Notes under the pieces: generated by a model
The model's database searches: none
The model's input: only the letters and a program-made list of their open reading frames with translations
Told to the model about the DNA's origin: nothing
Program-made: the position numbers and the translations under genes
Part shown: positions 1 to 4,737 of the stretch, piece by piece
Position numbering within the stretch: the first letter of the stretch is position 1
Layout: every line of letters starts with the position of its first letter
Source: Candidatus Hecatellales archaeon ex4484_218
Lineage (GTDB): Archaea; Thermoproteota; Bathyarchaeia; Hecatellales; Hecatellaceae
Direction of reading: 5' to 3'
Length of the DNA: 5,220 bases
NCBI GenBank assembly: GCA_002254975.1
Contig: NJEB01000057.1
Coordinates: 1 to 5,220 of the forward strand

Positions 1-471
1 CATCTTTCTAAAACAGTTACACTTTGGGCTAAAGAATATAATGCAAAATTTATTGTTGGAATTACAGGTATAGCTATACCCAACAGACTTGAAGTTGAAA
101 AACCAACAGTTTATGGTGTTGGAAACACTGAGGATACAAGAAAACTTCTTCAAGAAGCTAAAATTCCACCATTCGAAGAGGGAATTCTTGTTGGAGCTTA
201 TGCACTTTTAATTAAAGAATGTATGAAGGAAAAACAACCAAACATAACTTTGTTGGCTGAGGCTCATCTTCAATTTCCAGACCCAGGTGCAGCAGCTTCA
301 ACCATTGAAAGTTTAAACACACTTTTAGGAACCAACATTGAAGTTAAAAGTTTATTGGAGAAGGAGGAAGAGATAAGAATTAAAGCAAGGGAGCTTATGC
401 GTAGAACTAGAGAACAAATGCGGAGTCTTCAGAAAGTTCAGGAGCAGGAGCTTAGAGGAATATATGTGTAG
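1..471 (+). CDS. PAC2-family proteasome assembly chaperone homologue, C-terminal part (5' end outside window)
   Basis: The frame is open from base 1 to the TAG at 469-471, giving 156 visible residues; family members are usually about 240-280 residues, so roughly the first third is missing. Conserved PAC2 (COG1938-type) features are visible: a GITGIA...P.VYGV strand region, a G.LVGAYALLIKEC helix, LLAEA followed by PDPGAAA, then IE.LN.LLG.NIEV. A charged, probably coiled-coil tail (last ~40 residues) ends in Ile-Tyr-Val. This is a HbYX motif (hydrophobic-Tyr-any), the C-terminal signature with which proteasome activators and the archaeal PbaA/PbaB proteins dock into 20S alpha-ring pockets. I infer a role in proteasome assembly or activation. 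It is the first visible gene of a plus-strand run with Hsp20, 6 bases downstream. The internal ATG at 223 is not the start, because conserved PAC2 sequence continues upstream of it. Confidence 0.88.
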   Translation, partial: HLSKTVTLWAKEYNAKFIVGITGIAIPNRLEVEKPTVYGVGNTEDTRKLLQEAKIPPFEEGILVGAYALLIKECMKEKQPNITLLAEAHLQFPDPGAAASTIESLNTLLGTNIEVKSLLEKEEEIRIKARELMRRTREQMRSLQKVQEQELRGIYV

Positions 472-477
472 GGGGTT

Positions 478-936
478 ATGGGATATATGTCAACTCGTAA
501 AAGACGTTCAATTTTTGAGCTTTTTGAGGAAATTAGAAACCAAATAAACAGGATGTTTGAGGAAGTTTTTGAACCTATTTTTCCGCTTGAAACCCCTATG
601 AGTGATGTTTCTAGAAGAGAACTTCAACCTTTAACTCATGTTTCAGAAACAGCTGAAAACATTATTGTTACTGTTGATTTACCATGTGTTAGAAAGGAAG
701 ATATCAAAATAAATGCCACGGAAAATATGGTTAAGGTTGAAGCACCCATGAAGGAATGTGTTAAGTTTAGTCCTTATGGGACTATTCAAAAAGAAGCTGA
801 ATTTGATGTTTTTAAGAAAACTATCAGACTTCCTGTTGCTGTTGAACCTAAAAAAGCAAAAGCAAGGTTTAAATCAGGAATTCTTGAAATAGTTCTCCCC
901 AAAAAAACTGTAGGATTTAGAATACCGGTTGAATAA
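478..936 (+). CDS. Small heat-shock protein, Hsp20/alpha-crystallin family
   Basis: A 152-residue ATP-independent holding chaperone that binds unfolding proteins as a large oligomer in the cytoplasm. The N-terminal arm (about 1-48) is Phe/Ile-rich and charged, as usual for the family. The alpha-crystallin domain spans about 51-142: it opens with PLTHVSET, continues with a VTVDLP strand and a KKTIRLPV strand, and closes with the diagnostic A.FKSGILEIVLPK segment (129-142). The C-terminal Ile-Pro-Val (149-151) is the I-x-I/V anchor used in oligomer assembly, so the protein looks complete and functional. The start is uncertain: ATG 478 has a GGGGG run only 2 bases upstream, whereas ATG 487 (MSTRKRRS) has the same G-run at better spacing, so 487 may be the true start. 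It lies 6 bases after the PAC2 stop and is probably cotranscribed, linking a folding chaperone with a proteasome partner. Confidence 0.93.
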   Translation: MGYMSTRKRRSIFELFEEIRNQINRMFEEVFEPIFPLETPMSDVSRRELQPLTHVSETAENIIVTVDLPCVRKEDIKINATENMVKVEAPMKECVKFSPYGTIQKEAEFDVFKKTIRLPVAVEPKKAKARFKSGILEIVLPKKTVGFRIPVE

Positions 937-941
937 CAAAA

Positions 942-1267
942 ATGAGTAAACCATTAAAAATTTTTGATGAAGTTTACATTGTTGAGGGCCTACGATATCT
1001 AGCCCCTCTGATTGAATGGTTTCATACACCCGGAAGTATTTCTATTCTGCTTAAAACAAAAGATGGAAACATTCTTTTTGCTCAAGATATTCATGGACCT
1101 TTCCTACCAGAGTTTGGTTCAAACTTAGTTGATTGGGGTAATCAATGAAAAAACTTTTAAGCTTAGATTTTGATGTGCTTGCAGAAGGACATTTTGGCGT
1201 CTATAAACCAAAAAATAGGGCTAAAGAATACATAAAAAATTATTTGACCCACTATGGACAAATCTGA
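942..1267 (+). pseudogene. Decayed metallo-beta-lactamase-fold hydrolase remnant
   Basis: Two reading frames together resemble the second half of an MBL-fold metallohydrolase. Piece 1 (942-1148, 68 residues) has an N-terminal-looking start (KIFDEVYIVEG), then HTPGSISILL, and FAQDIHGPF...GSNLVDW, where the Asp matches the bridging metal ligand. Piece 2 (1145-1267, 40 residues, other frame) resumes at once with KKLLSLDFDVLAEGHFGVY, where the His matches the last metal ligand, and ends in a K/R-rich helix. Three lesions are visible. The N-terminal HxHxDH region is absent, with no room for it after the Hsp20 stop at 936. The usual HTPGHxPGS is shortened to HTPGS, losing a ligand His. A frame change occurs at the stop: restoring one A in the CAATG at about 1143-1147 would join the pieces as ...DWGNQMKKLLSL. 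Family size is usually 200-300 residues. It lies 5 bases after Hsp20. Catalysis is not expected. The remnant status is inference from family motifs. Confidence 0.72.
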
Positions 1268-1273
1268 AAAATC

Positions 1274-1702
1274 TTAGGCGTTTCGAAGTTTTTCAGCAAT
1301 TTTATCCAATTTTTCAGGTTTAATCCCTGAATCAAATCTTCGTTGCAATGTCAAAAGCATGTAGGATGTTATAAATACATCGTGTCTATAGCTTGGAACC
1401 ACAAAAATATGAACATGCGGAATTCCCATCCCCCTCGAAAACAACGCAACAAAATCTGGATTGTAAACTTTTTTAATTTTTAAAGCAACAGTCTTAACAG
1501 CCTTAAAAAGCTTAAACAAATCCTCATCATCTAACTCATAAAATTGTTCAACATGTTTTTTTGGAATAACCAAACATTGACCTTCTCCAAATCTAGGGTT
1601 AACATCCAAAATAGCTATATTTGATTCATCTTCGTAAATTTTTCTTGCTTCAGCTTTTCCTTCAACAATTTTACAAAAAACACATTCTGCAGGTTTAGCC
1701 AT
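1274..1702 (-). CDS. HIT-family (histidine triad) nucleotide-binding protein with variant triad
   Basis: A 142-residue protein of typical HIT length. HIT proteins are usually dimeric nucleotide phosphoramidases, hydrolases or transferases. Visible features are C7-x-x-C10 (CVFCKIVEG), typical of zinc-binding HIT proteins; a nucleotide-site stretch with VNP at 34-36; LVIPKKH ending at His50; a helix with LFKLFKAVKTVALKIKK; and the triad region IPHVHIFVVP at 94-103. Canonical triads read H-x-H-x-H-x-x. Here His96 and His98 are kept, and His98 corresponds to the nucleophile, but the third position is Phe100. The segment before the triad (SRGMGIPH) also departs from the usual G..AGQ..PH, and GQCLVIP replaces the common GH.LVIP. 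Substrate specificity is therefore uncertain. ATG 1702 is preceded by a GGGTGG ribosome site. The gene converges on the MBL remnant with a 6-base gap, and lies downstream of the box C/D sRNA on the same strand. Confidence 0.9.
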   Translation of the reverse strand: MAKPAECVFCKIVEGKAEARKIYEDESNIAILDVNPRFGEGQCLVIPKKHVEQFYELDDEDLFKLFKAVKTVALKIKKVYNPDFVALFSRGMGIPHVHIFVVPSYRHDVFITSYMLLTLQRRFDSGIKPEKLDKIAEKLRNA

Positions 1703-1707
1703 TTAAA

Positions 1708-1713
1708 CCACCC
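1708..1713 (-). promoter_or_regulatory. Ribosome binding site for the HIT gene
   Basis: Read on the minus strand the bases are GGGTGG, ending 5 bases before the ATG at 1702. They match the GGTG core complementary to the archaeal 16S 3' end and support this start. Confidence 0.6.
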
Positions 1714-1752
1714 TTCTTCAAATCCAAGATTGTAGGAATAAAAAATATTTCT

Positions 1753-1759
1753 AAAAAAA
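1753..1759 (-). terminator. Oligo-T run, possible terminator of the sRNA transcript
   Basis: On the minus strand this is a T7 run about 36 bases past the sRNA 3' stem, with a second T6 run at 1740-1745. Archaeal RNA polymerase often terminates at T-runs without a hairpin. If the predicted HIT box A (1765-1774) is used, this run lies upstream of the HIT start site, consistent with separating the two transcripts. Sequence composition is AT-rich, so the call is weak. Confidence 0.3.
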
Positions 1760-1764
1760 TCTTG

Positions 1765-1774
1765 CATATAAAAA
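1765..1774 (-). promoter_or_regulatory. Candidate box A (TATA) for the HIT gene
   Basis: The minus strand reads TTTTTATATG, resembling the archaeal TTTAWATA box A. Transcription would start about 25 bases on, near 1740-1745, leaving a 5' leader of about 40 bases before the ATG at 1702. The surrounding AT-richness makes chance matches likely. Confidence 0.35.
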
Positions 1775-1794
1775 CTTCTCTATCAACAAATAAG

Positions 1795-1863
1795 TTTGGG
1801 CTCAGAACTCAAGATCTACTTCATCGATTTTTCTCTGATGGGCTAGAGTCTTCATAGCCCAAA
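1795..1863 (-). ncRNA. Box C/D guide small RNA (2'-O-methylation guide), predicted tRNA-Leu(CAA) C34
   Basis: Read from 1863 down to 1795 on the minus strand. The ends form a perfect 7-bp stem, TTTGGGC with GCCCAAA. Box C is ATGAAGA (1855-1849, one change from RTGATGA) and box D is CTGA (1805-1802). They pair as a standard kink-turn: 3-nt bulge T-A-T (1856-1854), sheared G1853-A1802 and A1852-G1803, then A1851-T1804 and G1850-C1805. Internally, D' CAGA (1837-1834) and C' TCGATGA (1827-1821) form a second kink with an 8-nt loop; T1823-A1836 replaces the usual U-U pair. Guides are 11 nt (1848-1838, before D') and 15 nt (1820-1806, before D). Such RNAs bind L7Ae, Nop5 and fibrillarin and direct ribose methylation opposite the fifth base upstream of D or D'. 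The D guide fits the anticodon arm of tRNA-Leu(CAA). The D' target is unassigned. Structure and guides are seen in the sequence; expression and target are inference. Confidence 0.85.
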
Positions 1864-1883
1864 AAATTAATGGGAGTTTCAGC

Positions 1884-2519
1884 CTAAATAAGATTTCCTT
1901 TTAAATAATTGTAGATTTTAGGGTTTGGAATAACCATTAAAGCTTCATCCGGGTCTCCTATTTCAACAGCTTTACCTTCAAGGTATAATTTTCCAACTAA
2001 TGCTGAAAGAATAGCATCAAGCTCATGTTCAGTTATTTTTTTCTTGTTTATATCACCTTTAATTCCATAATCAATTAAAGCTTTTCTTAACTTTTCTAAG
2101 CCCTCCTTTTTTCCCGGAAATCCAAGAATTATTTTTATGCTGTTAGGGAAACTTTCAATCACCTTAAAACCTTTCTGACTTAAAATCTTAGTTAAATTTA
2201 TACCCCTAAGAGTTAATTTTCGCATTGGACCTAAAGTTAAAGGGAAAAATTTTATTTTAAGCTTTAAAAGAACCTTATCACATTCTCTTAGATGACCAGC
2301 TTTTCTACATTGACAATCATCTTTTAAACAACATCTTCCTCTAGGAAGAGCAAGTGGAGCATCAATACTAACAATAGTAGGTTTAACAGCTAAAATTTCA
2401 TTCACAATTTCTTCATCCTTATAAAGAAGTTTTGTTTTTGCATAAAGACCCATATCCAAAATACAAAAACCTGTTGGTCTTGTTGGGGAACCAGCTAAAT
2501 CAACACCAGCAACCTTCAA
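1884..2519 (-). CDS. DUF429-family protein, predicted RNase H-fold nuclease
   Basis: A 211-residue protein matching the DUF429/COG2410 pattern, a family predicted but not proven to be RNase H-like nucleases. Visible landmarks are the opening strand with GVDLAGS and Asp7; SIDAPLALP with Asp53; the RECDK segment at 78-82; FFPLTLGPM at 91-99; VIESFPNS with Glu122; LGFPGKKEGLEKLR; and HELDAILSAL with Asp168, then a terminal GDPDEALMVIPNP. Asp7, Asp53, Glu122 and Asp168 are plausible metal-binding acids of the fold. A cysteine-rich insert (Cys63, 64, 69, 71, 80 with His76) may bind a metal. The start is TTG at 2519: there is no upstream ATG in frame before a stop, the AGGAGAG site is 5 bases away, and the family N-terminus begins exactly here. 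The gene is divergent from the stomatin-like gene and lies upstream of the sRNA and HIT gene. Its substrate is unknown. Confidence 0.85.
   Translation of the reverse strand: MKVAGVDLAGSPTRPTGFCILDMGLYAKTKLLYKDEEIVNEILAVKPTIVSIDAPLALPRGRCCLKDDCQCRKAGHLRECDKVLLKLKIKFFPLTLGPMRKLTLRGINLTKILSQKGFKVIESFPNSIKIILGFPGKKEGLEKLRKALIDYGIKGDINKKKITEHELDAILSALVGKLYLEGKAVEIGDPDEALMVIPNPKIYNYLKGNLI
1885..1892 (-). promoter_or_regulatory. Candidate box A (TATA) for the box C/D sRNA
   Basis: The minus strand reads CTTATTTA, one mismatch from the YTTAWANA box A consensus. It is centred about 25-26 bases before 1863, the first base of the sRNA terminal stem, which is the expected spacing to the start site. It overlaps the stop codon of the upstream DUF429 gene (1884-1886), so the promoter would be buried in that gene's 3' end. 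Processing of the sRNA from a DUF429 transcript is the alternative. Confidence 0.45.
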
Positions 2520-2524
2520 ATTTT

Positions 2525-2531
2525 CTCTCCT
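2525..2531 (-). promoter_or_regulatory. Ribosome binding site deciding the TTG start of the DUF429 gene
   Basis: The minus strand reads AGGAGAG, ending 5 bases before TTG 2519. Good match and spacing support a non-ATG start, since no in-frame ATG is available upstream. Confidence 0.65.
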
Positions 2532-2556
2532 AACAATTTTTATGGTTAAACCTTAA

Positions 2557-2564
2557 CTTTAAAT
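2557..2564 (+). promoter_or_regulatory. Candidate box A for the stomatin/NfeD operon (possibly shared by both directions)
   Basis: CTTTAAAT matches the archaeal box A and would place the start site near 2583-2590, giving a leader of about 25 bases before ATG 2611. The TTTAAA core is palindromic, so the same element could also serve the divergent DUF429 gene, whose TTG lies about 40 bases away on the other side. The intergenic region is only 91 bases. Confidence 0.45.
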
Positions 2565-2596
2565 CATCTGGTTATATCTATATCCTATAAGTCTTT

Positions 2597-2606
2597 AAGG
2601 AGATGA
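2597..2606 (+). promoter_or_regulatory. Strong ribosome binding site of the stomatin-like gene
   Basis: AAGGAGATGA is one mismatch from the GGAGGTGA anti-16S consensus and ends 4 bases before ATG 2611, fixing that start. It is the best ribosome site in the window. Confidence 0.75.
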
Positions 2607-2610
2607 GAAA

Positions 2611-3396
2611 ATGCAAGTTTATGTTCCAAGTTTTTTGACATTTCTTATAATTATCATCATACTTGGATTTTTAGCTTCATCCTTAAAAATTGTTAAAGAA
2701 TATGAAAGAGCTGTTATTTTTAGGCTTGGAAGATTGTTGGGTGCTAAAGGTCCAGGAATATTTTTTAGGATTCCTGTTGTTGATGTTTTTAGAGTTGTAG
2801 ATTTAAGAGTTGTAAGTTTTGATGTCCCAAAACAAAGAATTATTACTAAGGATAATGTTACTGTTGATGTTGATGCTGTAGTTTACTACAGAGTTTTCGA
2901 CCCAATTAAGGCTGTTGTTGCAGTTGAAAACTACATCTATGCAACAAACTTACTTTCTCAAACAACACTTAGAGATGTTATTGGACAAGTTGAACTTGAT
3001 GATTTGCTTTCGAAACGTGAAGAATTGGGGAAACGTTTAACAGAAATTATAGATGCAGCTACAGACCCCTGGGGGATAAAGGTTACCCAAGTAGCTATAA
3101 AAGATGTTTCTTTACCGGTTGAAATGCAAAGAGCAATTGCAAAACAGGCTGAAGCTGAAAGAGAAAGACGTTCAAGAATAATAATGGCTGAAGGAGAATT
3201 TCAAGCTGCGGAAAAAATGGCTGAAGCAGCCAAAATGTATGAAAGAAATCCTATGGGTATGAGGCTTAGAGAACTTCAAACTTTAACTGAAATTGCAAGA
3301 GAGAAAAATATGATAGTTGTTACAACAACAGGTTCAAGTCAAGATTTAGCAACTATGCTGGGAATTGTGAAAGAGGAAGCAAAAAAACAAGGTTAA
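2611..3396 (+). CDS. Stomatin-like SPFH/slipin membrane protein (p-stomatin type)
   Basis: A 261-residue prokaryotic stomatin, about the usual length. It has a single N-terminal membrane anchor (about 7-25, Ile/Leu-rich), then the SPFH/PHB domain (about 26-175) beginning VKEYERAVIFRLGR, with GPGIFFRIP, KDNVTVDVDAVVYYRV, the TTLRDVIGQ.ELDDLLSKRE stretch, and WGIKVTQVAIKDVSLP. Next comes an Ala/Glu/Arg-rich coiled coil (about 174-212: KQAEAERERRSRI and MAEGEFQAAEKMAEAA) and a C-terminal oligomerisation tail. Family members form oligomeric membrane scaffolds that organise or restrain proteases. The gene is followed 9 bases later by the NfeD protease, the conserved stomatin operon partner pairing, in which Pyrococcus PH1510 cleaves the hydrophobic C-terminus of PH1511. 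Here the corresponding tail (KNMIVVTTTGSS, about 232-243) has only a short hydrophobic core, so cleavage of this particular protein is uncertain. Confidence 0.95.
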   Translation: MQVYVPSFLTFLIIIIILGFLASSLKIVKEYERAVIFRLGRLLGAKGPGIFFRIPVVDVFRVVDLRVVSFDVPKQRIITKDNVTVDVDAVVYYRVFDPIKAVVAVENYIYATNLLSQTTLRDVIGQVELDDLLSKREELGKRLTEIIDAATDPWGIKVTQVAIKDVSLPVEMQRAIAKQAEAERERRSRIIMAEGEFQAAEKMAEAAKMYERNPMGMRLRELQTLTEIAREKNMIVVTTTGSSQDLATMLGIVKEEAKKQG

Positions 3397-3405
3397 AGAA
3401 AACCA

Positions 3406-4737
3406 ATGAATAAACAAAAAATTTTCTACATAATTTTAATTTTAACTTTTATTTTAGCTTTAGGATTTTTTAGTGGAAAAACCTTAGCTCAAACAGAAAA
3501 AATTGTTGTTTTAAATTTTGAAGGAACAATTTCAACTATGAGTGTTGAACTTTTAAAGGAGGCTTTAAATTATGCTGAAACAGTTAATCAACCAATTGTG
3601 CTTCTTATAAATACTCCAGGTGGAAACTTAGATTCAACTTTTGAAATTATTAAACTTATTGAAAATTCAAAGATTCCTGTGATCGGGTTTGTCTATCCAA
3701 CTGGTGCAACAGCTTGGTCTGCTGGAACCTATATTTTGTTTTCAACCCATGTTGCAGCAATGGCACCTCATACAATTATAGGTTCTTGCCAACCAGTTGC
3801 TCTTTCTTTTGAGGGAAGCCAACCAATTAATGATACAAAAATGATTAATGCATTAACAGCCTTCCTTGTTGAGAAAGCTAGGATGCATGGGAGAAACGAA
3901 ACTGTTGCTAGGTTATGTGTTAAGGAAAATTTGAATTTAAATGATGAACAAGCAAAAAAATGTGGTGTGGTTGAAGTTTTAGCGTCATCTTTGGATGATT
4001 TAAAAGAAAAAATTGATGGTTTAACTGTGGTTACAGCCTTAGGAGAATATACAATTAAAAGTAGAGATGCCGAAATTGTTGAGTGGAACCCCAGTCTTAG
4101 AGTTTTAATTTTAAAGACTATTTCTGAACCTATGATTGCTCTTTTTCTACTTATGATTGGACTTTACACTTTAATTCTTGGTTTAACTTCTCCTGGGGTT
4201 GGAGGTGAAATTGTAGGTGGAATTTTGCTTATACTTGGATTGATAGGTTTAGGGATGATTAAAGATGTTAATGTTGGAGCACTTTTGCTTATAGCTATAG
4301 GTGCAGCCCTCCTGATTTATGAACTTTTTACTCCAGGTTTTGGAATTATTGGAGGTTCAGGTGTTGTTAGCACCTTAATTGGAAGCTTACTTTTATTTCC
4401 AAGACAATGGGCTATTTCTCAGGAATGGTTAAACATGCTTTATCTAGCAAGTATCATCATTCCTCTTGTTTTTGGAGGATTTTTTACTTTTGCAGCCTAC
4501 AAAATAATTAAAGCTAGAAGAAAACCTCCATTTTTACGTTTTTTTATCGGAGAAGAAGCGGAAGTTGTTGAAGAAATAACTCCGGAAAAAGCTGGGTTTG
4601 TAGTTTATAAAGGAGAATATTGGAAAGCCAAATCCAATGAAACAATAAAACCCAAACAAAAAGTTAAAATTGTTGGGAAAGATGGTCCTATTTTAATAGT
4701 TAAACCTAAAAAAGAAGAATCTTTAACTGTTTCCTAA
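3406..4737 (+). CDS. nfeD: NfeD-family membrane-bound ClpP-class serine protease (stomatin operon partner)
   Basis: A 443-residue full-length member. An N-terminal hydrophobic segment (about 5-24, ending near TLAQT) is a signal peptide or anchor. The ClpP-fold protease domain (about 31-215) has INTPGGNLDST at 68-78, then PTGATAWSAGTYI, where Ser105 aligns with nucleophile Ser97 of Pyrococcus PH1510, and MAPHTIIGSCQPV. Lys145 in NDTKM aligns with the general-base Lys138 after a one-residue gap. The Ser-Lys dyad is therefore intact. Four to five membrane helices follow (about 240-368) with SPGVGGE and FTPGFGIIGGSG turns. The C-terminal OB-fold NfeD domain (about 380-435) includes GEEAEVVEEI, YKGEYWKAKS and KVKIVGKDG. 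It probably acts with the upstream stomatin scaffold in degrading membrane or hydrophobic peptide substrates. No clear ribosome site is visible before ATG 3406, suggesting translational coupling. Its TAA overlaps the stop of the converging PAC2 gene. Confidence 0.95.
   Translation: MNKQKIFYIILILTFILALGFFSGKTLAQTEKIVVLNFEGTISTMSVELLKEALNYAETVNQPIVLLINTPGGNLDSTFEIIKLIENSKIPVIGFVYPTGATAWSAGTYILFSTHVAAMAPHTIIGSCQPVALSFEGSQPINDTKMINALTAFLVEKARMHGRNETVARLCVKENLNLNDEQAKKCGVVEVLASSLDDLKEKIDGLTVVTALGEYTIKSRDAEIVEWNPSLRVLILKTISEPMIALFLLMIGLYTLILGLTSPGVGGEIVGGILLILGLIGLGMIKDVNVGALLLIAIGAALLIYELFTPGFGIIGGSGVVSTLIGSLLLFPRQWAISQEWLNMLYLASIIIPLVFGGFFTFAAYKIIKARRKPPFLRFFIGEEAEVVEEITPEKAGFVVYKGEYWKAKSNETIKPKQKVKIVGKDGPILIVKPKKEESLTVS

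Noticed and set aside
223..471. An 82-residue ORF starting at ATG 223 as a separate gene
   Set aside because: The same frame is open to base 1 and encodes conserved PAC2 sequence upstream of 223, so this is the tail of a longer gene.
26..1230. Identical 13-mer GGGCTAAAGAATA at 26-38 and 1218-1230
   Set aside because: Both copies encode Ala-Lys-Glu-Tyr in unrelated proteins in this AT-rich codon usage; no flanking similarity, so coincidence is the simplest reading.
1145..1267. The 40-residue ORF as an independent small protein gene
   Set aside because: Its sequence continues the MBL-fold C-terminus directly from the preceding frame, so a broken single gene is the better explanation.
1795..1863. 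The inverted repeat TTTGGGCT/AGCCCAAA as an intrinsic terminator or transposon end
   Set aside because: The loop of over 50 bases is too long for a terminator hairpin and there is no transposase or target duplication. The boxes adjoining the stem fit a C/D sRNA far better.
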